NCBI GenBank assembly: GCA_017619715.1
Contig: JAFZRS010000014.1
Span: 1-55,765 of the forward strand
Direction of reading: 5' to 3'
DNA length: 55,765 nucleotides
Origin: Oscillospiraceae bacterium
Lineage (GTDB): Bacteria > Bacillota > Clostridia > Oscillospirales > Oscillospiraceae
Shown here in pieces: positions 7,820 to 16,932 of the stretch; position 1 is the stretch's first letter; each line of letters begins with the position of its first letter. The notes beneath the pieces were generated by a model. It saw only the letters and a program-made list of their open reading frames with translations. It was not told where the DNA came from and searched no databases. The position numbers and the translations under genes were made by a program.

Positions 7820-9019
7820 ATGGCGGAATACTACTATGGCGGCGCGAACCTCTCCCCCGACCCCAATCAGCCCCAAAAGCCCGACAACGGGGATTTCATC
7901 TCCTGGGGGCTTATTGTGGTATTTTTCATCACGGGACTGTGGCCTGTGGGACTGGTTTTATTGCTCGTCAAGTTATTTGGCAGCGATGGGAAGAAGAAAG
8001 CCGGTTTCAGCACGCCTAAGGTGAGCGCTTCCGCGTCTAACGAACCGGAGAAAGCGGGGCAGAACAGCCGTGCGGCACAAACCGTCAAGAAGGTGACACA
8101 AACGCCCCAGTACGGTGATAAGGGAATTCGCGTCATGCGCATCGTGGGCATTGTGCTGTCCATTCTCGGTGCGGTGGCAATGCTGGGAGGACTGAGTGAA
8201 GTCGCCAATTACAGCGATCTGTGGCGCTTTGCGATCAGTGAGCTGTCCTTCGGATTTGGCGTTTTGGCAGGTGGATTGGGTCTGCTGGCAGGCAGTGCGT
8301 CCATGCGCCGCCGCAGCCGCCGGTTTGCCAAATATATGGCGGCGGCGGGCAAGAAGGAGAAAATTCCCGTTCAGTTCCTCGCCGACGCGGCTGAGGTATC
8401 GGAATCCAAGGCGGAACGGGATTTGGAGATCATGGTGGAAAAAGGGATGTGGGGACCGGAGGCGTACGTGGACAATACCCGCGATATCCTCTTTCGCACG
8501 CAGCAGGCAGCGTCGGCGTATTTTGATGACCGCCGGAGACAGTCTGCGCCGCCCCCGCAGGCAGAGGAGGGGTATTCCGGGATGCTGCGGAATATCCGCC
8601 GGGCAAATGACCGTATTGCCGATCCGGAGTTGTCCGCCAAGATTGACCGATTGGAGGAGATCGCGGCGCGTATTTTCCGTGCCGTTGAGGAATCTCCCGC
8701 CAAGAAGGAGAAGGCGAGCACCTTTCTCCATTACTATCTGCCCACCACGCAAAAACTGCTCGATAGCTATGCCGACTTTGAGGAGGCAGGCGTCAGCGGC
8801 GCGAATTTGAGCCAGGCAAAAGCGCGGATCGAAAAGACAATGGACAATATTGTCTCCGGCTTTGCCCGCCAGCTCGATGAGCTCTATCAGGTGGACGCCA
8901 TGGATGTGGACAGCGATATCCGTGTTATGGAGACCATGCTGCGCCGGGACAACGGCTCTGCGGCGGAGGATTTTGGACTGGGCGGCGGCACCGCCGTGCA
9001 GGATTGGGAAGAGGAATGA
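7820..9019 (+). CDS. XpaC-like membrane protein (5-bromo-4-chloroindolyl phosphate hydrolysis family)
   Basis: This 399-residue protein has a charged N-terminus, one strong transmembrane helix at about residues 28-54 (ISWGLIVVFFITGLWPVGLVLLL), a linker, and a two-helix membrane hairpin at about 97-155. It ends in a helical cytoplasmic region of about 240 residues with KASTFLHYYLPTTQKLLDSYADF. That last segment is characteristic of the XpaC family, whose members were named for hydrolysis of an indicator substrate but whose native role is unclear. The start is ATG 4 bases after the DUF896 stop, with AGAGGAGG upstream. Confidence 0.72.
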   Translation: MAEYYYGGANLSPDPNQPQKPDNGDFISWGLIVVFFITGLWPVGLVLLLVKLFGSDGKKKAGFSTPKVSASASNEPEKAGQNSRAAQTVKKVTQTPQYGDKGIRVMRIVGIVLSILGAVAMLGGLSEVANYSDLWRFAISELSFGFGVLAGGLGLLAGSASMRRRSRRFAKYMAAAGKKEKIPVQFLADAAEVSESKAERDLEIMVEKGMWGPEAYVDNTRDILFRTQQAASAYFDDRRRQSAPPPQAEEGYSGMLRNIRRANDRIADPELSAKIDRLEEIAARIFRAVEESPAKKEKASTFLHYYLPTTQKLLDSYADFEEAGVSGANLSQAKARIEKTMDNIVSGFARQLDELYQVDAMDVDSDIRVMETMLRRDNGSAAEDFGLGGGTAVQDWEEE

Positions 9020-9053
9020 CGCCACGGCGGAGATGTCCGGGCAAAAGAGATGA

Positions 9054-9086
9054 AGACCGTGTCGGGGAAGCGCCCTGACACGGTCT
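9054..9086 (+). terminator. Hairpin after the xpaC-like gene
   Basis: A perfect 10-bp stem, AGACCGTGTC/GACACGGTCT, lies between the stop at 9019 and the promoter at 9112. It lacks a T-run, so it is either a weak terminator or a transcript-end stabiliser. Confidence 0.4.
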
Positions 9087-9111
9087 CTATACATATTAAA
9101 ATAAAAAACTC

Positions 9112-9140
9112 TTGCAAAAGAGGGGAAAATAGGCTACAAT
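9112..9140 (+). promoter_or_regulatory. Promoter of the SpoU methyltransferase/dprA/topA operon
   Basis: TTGCAA and TACAAT are separated by 17 bases, 33 bases upstream of the start at 9174. Confidence 0.65.
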
Positions 9141-9173
9141 GCGAAACAAGTATAAAAAGGGGAGGGATCGGCA

Positions 9174-9932
9174 ATGCCGGAGACGATCACCAGCCGCGCC
9201 AATCCGCTGATCGGACACCTCCGCCATCTGGCGGCGTCGGGTAGTTACCGGCGTGAGCAGGGGCAGTTTTTGTGCGACAGCCCCAAGCTGCTGGGCGAGG
9301 CGCTTGCGTGGCGCGCACCGGTGGAGACGGTGGTTTATACCGCCGGCGTACCGTTGCCGCCGCTGCCGGACACGGTGCGCTGTGTAGAAGTGCCGGAGAC
9401 ACTGATGGCAGCCGTTTCCCCCATGAAAACGCCGCAAGGCGTATTGTTTACCTGCCGCATGGACGCTTTGGAGCTTCCCCGGCTTCTCACCGGCGAGCGG
9501 TATGTGGTGCTCGACGGCGTACAGGATCCCGGCAACGTGGGTACGGTGCTGCGCACGCTGGACGCCTTCGACGGTGACGGACTGCTGTTGCTGTCGGGGT
9601 GCGCTGATCCCTTTGGGCATAAGGCGATCCGCGCCTCTATGGGCGCGATTTTCCGCCGCCCGGTGTGGCAGTGTACGCCGTCGGAACTGCGTGCATTGCT
9701 CCGCCGCAGCGTCTTGCCTCTCTATGGCGCGGCGTTGCGGCAAGATGCGCTTGATGCCCGTCAGGTATCGCTGCAACGCAGCGCGATCGCCATCGGTTCA
9801 GAGGGCCGCGGGTTAAGCGCGGAGGTGCTGGAGCTGTGCGACGAAACGGTCTATATCCCCATGAGCCCGCGCTGTGAGTCGCTCAACGCGGCGGCGGCGG
9901 CGACGGTACTGTTGTGGGAAGCATATCGGTAA
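9174..9932 (+). CDS. TrmH/SpoU-family RNA 2'-O-methyltransferase
   Basis: This 252-residue SPOUT methyltransferase has an N-terminal substrate-binding domain (SRANPLIGHLRHLAAS). Its catalytic knot domain carries the three SpoU motifs: VLDGVQDPGNVGTVLR at about 111-126, IAIGSEGRGLS near 205-215, and IPMSPRCESLNAAAAATVLL near the C-terminus. It should transfer a methyl group from S-adenosylmethionine to a ribose in rRNA or tRNA; the exact nucleotide cannot be told from sequence. It has its own promoter and is followed 15 bases later by dprA. The start ATG has GGGGAGGG upstream. Confidence 0.88.
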   Translation: MPETITSRANPLIGHLRHLAASGSYRREQGQFLCDSPKLLGEALAWRAPVETVVYTAGVPLPPLPDTVRCVEVPETLMAAVSPMKTPQGVLFTCRMDALELPRLLTGERYVVLDGVQDPGNVGTVLRTLDAFDGDGLLLLSGCADPFGHKAIRASMGAIFRRPVWQCTPSELRALLRRSVLPLYGAALRQDALDARQVSLQRSAIAIGSEGRGLSAEVLELCDETVYIPMSPRCESLNAAAAATVLLWEAYR

Positions 9933-9947
9933 GGGGAGGATCGAACC

Positions 9948-11135
9948 GTGGCGCCATTGAAATACTGGATCTGGCTCGCCTCGCTGCCGGGTCTGACAAA
10001 TCGCAGTAAGCTGTTGCTTTTGGAGCATTTTTCCTCACCCGAGGACGTATATTACGCCGACGAGGAATTGGCGGTAAGGGCGGGATTGAGCCGGGAGCAA
10101 GCACAGCGGATAGGGGATAAGTCCCTGCGCCGCACGGAGCAGATTCTCTCGGAATGTGCCCGAAAGGAGCTGTTTGCGGTGACTATGGCGGACGCGGCCT
10201 ATCCGGTGCGTCTTCGGAACATCTATGATCCGCCGTTGCTGCTGTATGGTAAAGGCGCCATGCCGCTTTTTGATGAGGAAGCGGCGATCGGCGTGGTCGG
10301 TACGCGCAAGGCTACGCCCTATGGCGTGCAGGCGGCGGAGGAATTGAGCTGCCAGATGGCGCGCCAAGGTGCGCTGATCGTGTCGGGTATGGCGCTGGGG
10401 ATTGATGCGGCGGCGCACCGCGGCGCGCTGCGTGCCGGTGGTTTTACGGCGGCGGTACTGGGCTGCGGCGTAGATATGGTATACCCGGAGGCAAACCGCC
10501 GGATCTATGAGGATATTGCCGCCACAGGCGTACTGCTGTCGGAATATCCGCCGGGGAGCGGATCGGACGGGTGGCACTTCCCGGCGCGCAACCGTATCAT
10601 CAGCGGCTTGAGCGCAGGTGTACTGGTGGTGGAAGCGCCGAAGGGCAGCGGCGCGTTGATTACAGCCAACATGGCGCTGGAACAGGGGCGTGACGTGTTT
10701 GCCGTGCCCGGTCCCATTGACGCGCCCAATAGCTGGGGCTGTCATCAGCTGATCCGCGGCGGCGCGGGACTGGTGAGCGATGCGTGGGATCTTTTGAGCG
10801 AATATGAGGGGCATTTTCCCCACAAACTGCATCTGAAAGAGGAAAAGCTGACCTCGGTCTTTCAGGAAGAACCGGCGATTGTACTGCCGGGCGAGACGAC
10901 AGAGGAGTTACCGCTCATAGACGGTACGCGCTGGCAGGCATTGGACGATGACCAGCGCCGTATTCTGCGCACGATGCAGACCGCACCCATGCTGACGGAC
11001 GACATTGCCGATGCCGCCGAACTGCCTGTGCGGCGCGTGCTGTCGGCGTTAACGGTATTGGAGATTGAGGGCTGTGTCCGCAGCGAAGGTGGGCGGTATT
11101 TTACCCTTGCGGTACGGTTGAACGGAGAGGAGTAA
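9948..11135 (+). CDS. dprA: DprA, DNA-processing/recombination mediator
   Basis: This 395-residue protein has an N-terminal SAM-like domain (LASLPGLTNRSKLLLLE). The Rossmann-like DprA core follows, with GVVGTRKATPYGVQAA, SGMALGIDAAAH and FPARNRIISGLS. A C-terminal winged-helix domain begins at about residue 330 (LDDDQRRILRTMQTAP). DprA loads RecA on incoming single-stranded DNA during transformation; in many Clostridia it is kept without obvious competence. The start is GTG with AGGGGAGG upstream. The dprA-topA-trmFO order is the usual Firmicutes arrangement. Confidence 0.95.
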   Translation: MAPLKYWIWLASLPGLTNRSKLLLLEHFSSPEDVYYADEELAVRAGLSREQAQRIGDKSLRRTEQILSECARKELFAVTMADAAYPVRLRNIYDPPLLLYGKGAMPLFDEEAAIGVVGTRKATPYGVQAAEELSCQMARQGALIVSGMALGIDAAAHRGALRAGGFTAAVLGCGVDMVYPEANRRIYEDIAATGVLLSEYPPGSGSDGWHFPARNRIISGLSAGVLVVEAPKGSGALITANMALEQGRDVFAVPGPIDAPNSWGCHQLIRGGAGLVSDAWDLLSEYEGHFPHKLHLKEEKLTSVFQEEPAIVLPGETTEELPLIDGTRWQALDDDQRRILRTMQTAPMLTDDIADAAELPVRRVLSALTVLEIEGCVRSEGGRYFTLAVRLNGEE

Positions 11136-11141
11136 GAGGCT

Positions 11142-13355
11142 ATGACGAAGAAAGCGGAGAAAAAACTGGTGATCGTGGAGTCCCCTGCCAAGGCGAAAAC
11201 GATCGGGAAATATTTGGGACCGGACTATGTGGTGAAAGCCTGTATGGGTCATCTGCGCGATCTGCCCAAAAGCAGCATAGGCGTGGATATCGAGGGGGAC
11301 TTTGAGCCGGATTACCGCCCCATCAAAGGCAAAGAGGAGATCATTCGCGACTTGAAGCAGGCGGCGGACAGCAGCAGCATGGTGTATCTTGCGACCGACC
11401 CGGACCGGGAAGGCGAGGCGATCTCATGGCATCTGCAACAGCTCTTGGAACTGGAGGCGGATAAGACACGCCGCGTCACCTTTAACGAGATCACGAAAAA
11501 GGTGGTTACGGACAGCATCAGCGCACCCCGCGCCATCGATCAGGATCTGGTGGACGCCCAGCAGGCGCGGCGCTTGCAGGATCGTATCGTGGGATATCAG
11601 ATCTCCCCCGTCATGTGGAAAAAGATCCGCCGCGGACTCAGCGCCGGACGTGTGCAGAGCGTGGCGACCCGCATGGTGGACGACCGGGACCGGGAGATCG
11701 ATGCGTTTGTGGAGCAGGAGTACTGGACACTGGACGCGCTGTTGAAAAACGCGGCAGGCGTGTCGTTCAGGGCGCGCTATTACGGACGAAACGGCAAGAA
11801 GTATGAACCGGCCTGTCAGTCGGAAGTGGATAGCTTACAGCAGGAACTGTGCCAGCTTCCCTTTACCGTCAGCGGCGTGAAACGGGCTGATAAACAGCGT
11901 TCTCCCGCACCGCCCTTTACCACCTCTACCTTGCAGCAGGAGGCGTCCCGCAAACTGAATATGACCCCGCGCCGCACCATGGCGATTGCCCAGCAGCTCT
12001 ATGAGGGCGTGGATATCACCGGCGAGGGCACCGTGGGTCTGATCACCTATATGCGTACGGATTCTCTGCGTATTTCCGCGGAGGCACAGAGGGAGGCGCG
12101 CAGTTTTATTGACAGTCGTTACGGTGCGGCGTACCGCCCGAACAGCTACCGCCAGTATAAGGCGAAAACCGGCGCGCAGGACGCCCATGAGGCGATCCGC
12201 CCCAGCAGCGTGACGCTGACGCCCGAGCAGGTCAAAGGCGATCTGACGGCGGAGCAGTACCGGCTCTATCGCCTGATCTGGGGACGTTTTCTGGCAAGTC
12301 AGATGGCGAACGCCGTCTATGACAGTGTCAGCGTAGAGGTGTCCGCCGGGGAGCATACCTTCCGTGCCACCGCCGGCACGCTGAAATTTGCCGGCTATAC
12401 CGCGGTGTATGAAGAGAGCCGGGACGAGGAAAAAGAGGAAAAGGAACTGCCCCTGCCGGAGCTTCATGAGGGTGAGAGCGTAGAACTGGACGGGTTTGAG
12501 CCGCTCCAGCACTTTACCCAACCTCCCGCCCATTACACCGAGGCGACACTGATCCGCGCCATGGAAGAGCAGGGTATCGGACGACCCTCCACGTATGCGC
12601 CCACCGTATCCACGATTCTTGATCGCGGCTACGTGAAAAAGAACGGAAAGTATCTTTTTATCACCAATTTAGGCCGAACGGTTACCGACTGGATGAAACT
12701 GCATTTTTCCGATGTGGCGGATACGCGTTTTACCGCCCATATGGAACAGCTCCTGGACAGCGTGGAGGAGGGGAAAACCCCCTGGAAAGCTGTGCTGCGT
12801 GAGTTTTACGACGGCTTTGCCGACCGTTTGCAGGAGGCGGAGCAGGGTGAGTATGTGAAAGTGCCGGACACGGTCAGCGAGGAGCTGTGTCCCGTCTGCG
12901 GCCGCCATCTGGTAGAGAAGGAGGGGCGGTTTGGTCCGTTTCTCGCCTGCCCCGGTTTTCCGGAGTGCAGTTTCACCATGCCGCTGGTGGTACAGATGCC
13001 CGGTCGGTGTCCCAAGTGCGGCGGCAGGCTGATGAAGCGCACCGGCGTCAGCAAAAAGACGGGCAAGCAGTACACCTATTACTGCTGTGAGTTTACCAAT
13101 AACCACTCCGGCGGTGAGCCGTGCGACTTTATGACGTGGGACGTGCCGGTGAAGGACGATTGTCCCGCCTGCGGTCAGACCATGTTTAAGCGTGCCGGAC
13201 GCGGCTTCAAGCGCCCCTTCTGCATCAATCCCGCCTGCTCTCATTTCCTGCCGGAGGATAAGCGCGGCTATTATAAAAAGCCCGATGAGCCGGCGGAGCA
13301 GGGCGATAAAAAGCCGACGAAGAAAAAGACCGCCGGGGGAACGAAAAAGAAATGA
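11142..13355 (+). CDS. topA: DNA topoisomerase I (type IA)
   Basis: This 737-residue type IA topoisomerase relaxes negative supercoils. The Toprim domain is N-terminal (VIVESPAKAKTIGKYLG, then ATDPDREGEAISWHL). The catalytic tyrosine is about residue 303 in GLITYMRTDSLR. Three C-terminal zinc-finger units follow the core, with CPVCG, CPKCG and CPACG, ending in a lysine-rich tail. The start ATG follows dprA by 6 bases with GGAGAGGAG upstream; the end overlaps trmFO by 4 bases. Length and motif set are complete. Confidence 0.97.
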   Translation: MTKKAEKKLVIVESPAKAKTIGKYLGPDYVVKACMGHLRDLPKSSIGVDIEGDFEPDYRPIKGKEEIIRDLKQAADSSSMVYLATDPDREGEAISWHLQQLLELEADKTRRVTFNEITKKVVTDSISAPRAIDQDLVDAQQARRLQDRIVGYQISPVMWKKIRRGLSAGRVQSVATRMVDDRDREIDAFVEQEYWTLDALLKNAAGVSFRARYYGRNGKKYEPACQSEVDSLQQELCQLPFTVSGVKRADKQRSPAPPFTTSTLQQEASRKLNMTPRRTMAIAQQLYEGVDITGEGTVGLITYMRTDSLRISAEAQREARSFIDSRYGAAYRPNSYRQYKAKTGAQDAHEAIRPSSVTLTPEQVKGDLTAEQYRLYRLIWGRFLASQMANAVYDSVSVEVSAGEHTFRATAGTLKFAGYTAVYEESRDEEKEEKELPLPELHEGESVELDGFEPLQHFTQPPAHYTEATLIRAMEEQGIGRPSTYAPTVSTILDRGYVKKNGKYLFITNLGRTVTDWMKLHFSDVADTRFTAHMEQLLDSVEEGKTPWKAVLREFYDGFADRLQEAEQGEYVKVPDTVSEELCPVCGRHLVEKEGRFGPFLACPGFPECSFTMPLVVQMPGRCPKCGGRLMKRTGVSKKTGKQYTYYCCEFTNNHSGGEPCDFMTWDVPVKDDCPACGQTMFKRAGRGFKRPFCINPACSHFLPEDKRGYYKKPDEPAEQGDKKPTKKKTAGGTKKK

Positions 13356-14665
13356 GCCGGGTAACAGTTATCGGCGCGGGATTGGCAGGCAGTGAGTGCG
13401 CCTGGCAGCTGGCACAGCGGGGTATTGCGGTCACGCTGTGCGAGATGAAGCCGGAAAAGACCACTCCGGCGCATACAACGGCATATTTTGCCGAGCTGTG
13501 CTGTTCCAACTCCCTGCGCTCGGATCAGTTGGAAAACGCGGTGGGTCTACTAAAGGAGGAACTGCGCCGTCTGGGCAGCCTCATTATCCGCTGTGCAGAC
13601 GCCACACGTGTGGGCGCCGGCGGCGCACTGGCGGTGGATCGCCACGGCTTCGCCCGAATGGTGACTGAGGAGATCTGCAGCCACCCTCTCATCACGGTGC
13701 TGCCCGGCGAGGTGCGTGAAATCCCGGAAGGCGACGTGGTCATTGCCTCCGGACCGCTCACTTCCGATGCTTTGGCACAGGAGATCACCAAGCTGCTCGG
13801 CACCGAGAATACCTTGCACTTTTTCGATGCCGCCGCGCCGTTGGTGAGCTTTGAGAGCGTGGATATGTCCAACGCGTATTTTGCCAGCCGCTACGGGAAG
13901 GGCGAACCGGATTATGTAAACTGCCCCATGGATCAGGAGGAATACCGTGCATTCTGGGCGGCGCTGAAAGACGCGCAGGAGGCGGAGGTACACGGCTTTG
14001 AGGACGGGCAGGTGTTTGAAGGCTGTATGCCGGTGGAGGTCATGGCACGGCGAGGGGAGGACACGCTGCGCTACGGACCGCTCAAGCCCCGCGGACTACC
14101 CGATCCGCGGACGGGGCGTGAGCCGTATGCGGTGGTGCAGCTTCGCCGGGACAATGCCGACGGTTCCATCTACAATCTGGTGGGATTCCAGACCCATTTG
14201 AAATGGGGAGAACAGCGGCGTGTGTTCAGCATGATTCCGGCGCTGCGTCAGGCGGAGTTTTTGCGCTACGGCGTGATGCACCGCAATACGTATCTGGATT
14301 CGCCGAGCCTGCTGGATCGGTATTACCGGCTCAAGAGTGAGCCGCGCATCGCCTTCGCCGGGCAGATGACCGGCGTAGAGGGGTACGTGGAATCCTGCGC
14401 CAGCGGATTTCTGGCAGGCGTAGAGACGGCGCGCCGCCTGCTCCGTCAGCCGCCGGCGGATTTCCCGGCGGAGACGGCGATCGGTGCGCTGGCGCTGTAC
14501 GTGAGCAATGAGAGCGTAGGGCAGTTCCAACCCATGAACATAAACTTCGGCATCATACCGCCGCTGGACCATCGGGTCAAGGGAAAGCGGAACAAGAACG
14601 CGGAGCTTTCCCGGCGGTCACTGGAACTGATAGAGAAACGAAAAGCGGAAGGACTGGGGATATGA
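13352..14665 (+). CDS. trmFO: tRNA uracil-54 methyltransferase TrmFO (folate/FAD-dependent)
   Basis: This 437-residue flavoprotein has the N-terminal FAD motif VTVIGAGLAGSECAWQLA. It also carries the family signatures CEMKPEKTTPAH, LCCSNSLRSD and, near the end, MNINFGIIPPL. TrmFO uses methylenetetrahydrofolate to make ribothymidine at position 54 of the tRNA T loop. The start overlaps topA by 4 bases (ATGA) and the end overlaps plsX by 4 bases, so translation is coupled. Length is typical. Confidence 0.96.
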   Translation: MSRVTVIGAGLAGSECAWQLAQRGIAVTLCEMKPEKTTPAHTTAYFAELCCSNSLRSDQLENAVGLLKEELRRLGSLIIRCADATRVGAGGALAVDRHGFARMVTEEICSHPLITVLPGEVREIPEGDVVIASGPLTSDALAQEITKLLGTENTLHFFDAAAPLVSFESVDMSNAYFASRYGKGEPDYVNCPMDQEEYRAFWAALKDAQEAEVHGFEDGQVFEGCMPVEVMARRGEDTLRYGPLKPRGLPDPRTGREPYAVVQLRRDNADGSIYNLVGFQTHLKWGEQRRVFSMIPALRQAEFLRYGVMHRNTYLDSPSLLDRYYRLKSEPRIAFAGQMTGVEGYVESCASGFLAGVETARRLLRQPPADFPAETAIGALALYVSNESVGQFQPMNINFGIIPPLDHRVKGKRNKNAELSRRSLELIEKRKAEGLGI

Positions 14666-15696
14666 AGATCATCATAGACGCCATGGGCGGCGATTACGCG
14701 CCGCTGGAAATCGTCAAAGGCGCGGTGCAATCGCAAAAGCGCTGGGGTGCGGAGCTGATTCTCACGGGTGATGCGGAGGCGATCCTGCGCGCTTTGGAAA
14801 GCTGCGGTGAGAGCACTGTACCAAAGGGCATGGAGATTGTCCATACCACGCAGACGGTGGAGATGTGCGACGATCCCGCCACGGTGTTTCGCCGCAAGAA
14901 GGACAGCTCCATGGGCGTAGCCTTACAGCTTTTGCATGAGGGAAAAGGCGATGCGGTGGTGTCGGCAGGATCTACCGGCGCATTGCTTACCGGCGCTACG
15001 CTGATCGTTAAGCGCGTGCGCGGTATCCGCCGGGCGGCGATGGCGCCTGTGATTCCCACATCCACAGGGAAAGCGGTGCTGATCGACTGCGGCGCCAACG
15101 CCGAGTGTACGCCGGAATATCTGGTGCAGTTTGCGTATCTGGGCAGCTTCTATGCCAAGCGCGTGCTGGGACTGGAACAGCCCCGGGTGGGACTGTTGAA
15201 CATCGGCGCCGAGGACAGCAAAGGGACGGCATTACAAAAAGAGACGCTCCACTGGCTTCGCTGCGCGGACGAGGAAGGACACCTGCATTTCATCGGCAAC
15301 ATTGAGGCGAAAGAGGCGATCAAGGGCGGCTGTGACGTGATCGTATCGGACGGCTTTTCGGGGAATATCATGCTTAAGAGCATGGAGGGTACCGGCTCTC
15401 TTGCCGGCGGCGCCATGAAGGAGATTTTCAAGAAGAATTTACTGACGAAGCTGGCGGCGCTGTTGGTGATGCCGGGTCTGCAGGCGTTCAAAGACCGCCT
15501 GGATCCCAATAAGGTAGGCGGCACGGCGTTTATCGGCATTTCCAAGCCGGTAATCAAAGCGCATGGCTCGTCCAACGCCGAGGCGATTGAAAACGCGGTG
15601 GGACAGGCGATTCGCTTTGCCCAAAGCGGTCTCATAGCGGATATAGAGGCGAACGTGGAGTTGATGCATGTGGAAAAAGAGGAAAAGGAAAAATAG
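14662..15696 (+). CDS. plsX: Phosphate acyltransferase PlsX
   Basis: This 344-residue PlsX has the N-terminal [19 protein letters not shown] and later [25 protein letters not shown] and [13 protein letters not shown]. It converts acyl-ACP to acyl-phosphate, the first step of phospholipid synthesis via PlsY. It overlaps trmFO and is followed by the acpP promoter and acpP, its acyl-carrier partner. The length is typical. Confidence 0.96.
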   Translation: MKIIIDAMGGDYAPLEIVKGAVQSQKRWGAELILTGDAEAILRALESCGESTVPKGMEIVHTTQTVEMCDDPATVFRRKKDSSMGVALQLLHEGKGDAVVSAGSTGALLTGATLIVKRVRGIRRAAMAPVIPTSTGKAVLIDCGANAECTPEYLVQFAYLGSFYAKRVLGLEQPRVGLLNIGAEDSKGTALQKETLHWLRCADEEGHLHFIGNIEAKEAIKGGCDVIVSDGFSGNIMLKSMEGTGSLAGGAMKEIFKKNLLTKLAALLVMPGLQAFKDRLDPNKVGGTAFIGISKPVIKAHGSSNAEAIENAVGQAIRFAQSGLIADIEANVELMHVEKEEKEK

Positions 15697-15699
15697 CTA

Positions 15700-15728
15700 T
15701 TGACACACAATGGGAATTGCCGTATTAT
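15700..15728 (+). promoter_or_regulatory. Promoter of acpP
   Basis: A consensus TTGACA and TATTAT are separated by 17 bases, starting 4 bases after the plsX stop and 37 bases before the acpP start. It should allow strong separate expression of acyl carrier protein. Confidence 0.75.
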
Positions 15729-15764
15729 TTTTCAAGACAAACGGCTCGAAAGGAGGGAACCTGT

Positions 15765-16013
15765 ATGACGGCAGACGAAATCTTTAAGACATTGCAGGAT
15801 TTGATCGCGGAGCAGTTTGCCCTGGAAGCGGAAGAGATCAGCATGGAAAGCTCCTTTGTCGACGATCTGGGTGCTGACAGCGTGGATCTGGTAGAGCTGG
15901 TCATGGCGATGGAGGAAGAGTTCGACATCGGCGAGATCAACGAAGAGGATCTGACGGCGCTCAAAACAGTCGGCGACTGTGTGCGCTATCTCGGCGGAAA
16001 GCTCAGCGACTGA
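15765..16013 (+). CDS. acpP: Acyl carrier protein
   Basis: This acidic 82-residue carrier protein has the phosphopantetheine attachment serine at residue 39 in [11 protein letters not shown]. It carries growing acyl chains in fatty-acid synthesis and supplies acyl groups to PlsX. The ATG at 15765 follows a strong AGGAGGG site; an in-frame ATG 48 bases upstream is rejected because it overlaps the promoter -10 region. It has its own promoter and terminator. Confidence 0.95.
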   Translation: MTADEIFKTLQDLIAEQFALEAEEISMESSFVDDLGADSVDLVELVMAMEEEFDIGEINEEDLTALKTVGDCVRYLGGKLSD

Positions 16014-16042
16014 TAATATCGGATCAACAGTTGAAAAAGGAA

Positions 16043-16070
16043 TCCCGCCGCTCCGGCGGGTTTTCTTTTT
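16043..16070 (+). terminator. Terminator after acpP
   Basis: CCCGCC pairs with GGCGGG and is followed by TTTTCTTTTT. The rnc ribosome-binding site starts just after it. Confidence 0.75.
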
Positions 16071-16092
16071 CAGGTGTGGAAAAGGAGAGAGT

Positions 16093-16779
16093 ATGGACAC
16101 ATTGGAACAGCGTTTAGGCTATACCTTTCGCAATCGGGAACTGCTGCGCGGCGCGATGATCCACAGCTCCTATGCCAATGAACATCGCGTTAGCGGGATT
16201 GCCAGCAACGAACGCATGGAGTTTTTAGGCGACGCGGTGCTGGGACTGGTGTCAGGCGAATACCTGTACCACATGCACCCGGACGCGCCGGAGGGTGATC
16301 TGACCCGTCTGCGGGCGGCGCTGGTGTGTGAGGAGAGTCTCTATGAGGTGGCGCAAAGCCTGGGTTTGGGCGCGTATTTGAAATTGGGCAAGGGCGAAGA
16401 GAGCGGCGGCGGCCGCGCCCGTCCCTCCATCTTGGCGGACGCCACCGAGTCGGTGTTTGCGGCGGTGTATCTGGACGGCGGCATGGAGGCGGCGCGTGAG
16501 CTTATTGACCGCGTGCTGCTCAACCGGGAGCATGAGGCGGCGGTGGAACAGCGGCGGCGGGACTATAAAACCGCCCTGCAGGAGCTGGTACAGCGCAAGG
16601 CGGGACAAGTACTGCGCTACGAGATGGCGGACGCCGCCGGTCCGGATCATGCCAAGGTGTTCACCTTTCATGTGCTGCTCAACGGTGAGAATATCGGCAG
16701 CGGCAGCGGTCACAGCAAAAAAGAGGCGGAGCAGGCGGCGGCGCGCGCGGCGTTGGAACGCCTGACGGAGCAGAAATAG
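16093..16779 (+). CDS. rnc: Ribonuclease III
   Basis: This 228-residue double-strand-specific endoribonuclease has the RNase III signature NERMEFLGDAVLGLV with the catalytic acidic residues. A double-stranded RNA-binding domain occupies the C-terminal 70 residues (DYKTALQELVQRK, ending in GHSKKEAEQAAARAALE). It matures rRNA and other structured RNAs. ATG at 16093 follows AAAGGAGAG; a longer in-frame opening would start inside acpP. The usual downstream smc-ftsY neighbours are absent, replaced by uppP. Confidence 0.95.
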   Translation: MDTLEQRLGYTFRNRELLRGAMIHSSYANEHRVSGIASNERMEFLGDAVLGLVSGEYLYHMHPDAPEGDLTRLRAALVCEESLYEVAQSLGLGAYLKLGKGEESGGGRARPSILADATESVFAAVYLDGGMEAARELIDRVLLNREHEAAVEQRRRDYKTALQELVQRKAGQVLRYEMADAAGPDHAKVFTFHVLLNGENIGSGSGHSKKEAEQAAARAALERLTEQK

Positions 16780-16782
16780 AGA

Positions 16783-16819
16783 AAAGGCGGACGCTTCAAA
16801 GGAAGCGTCCGCCTTTTTC
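16783..16819 (+). terminator. Terminator after rnc
   Basis: AAAGGCGGACGCTTC pairs with GAAGCGTCCGCCTTT, with a loop of four bases and a T-run, directly after the rnc stop. Confidence 0.85.
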
Positions 16820-16863
16820 GGTGTATGGGTGGGGAATTTTCTGTGGCATTTTTTTCCGGGCTG

Positions 16864-16872
16864 TGGTATAAT
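16864..16872 (+). promoter_or_regulatory. Extended -10 promoter of uppP-ftsK
   Basis: TGGTATAAT is a perfect extended -10 element. The -35 region is weak (TGGCAT, 17 bases upstream). It lies 60 bases before the uppP start. Confidence 0.55.
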
Positions 16873-16932
16873 CATGTAAATAACAATGGAGTCATATTTC
16901 TATCGGGTATTTTGGGAGGATTGGAAAGAGCT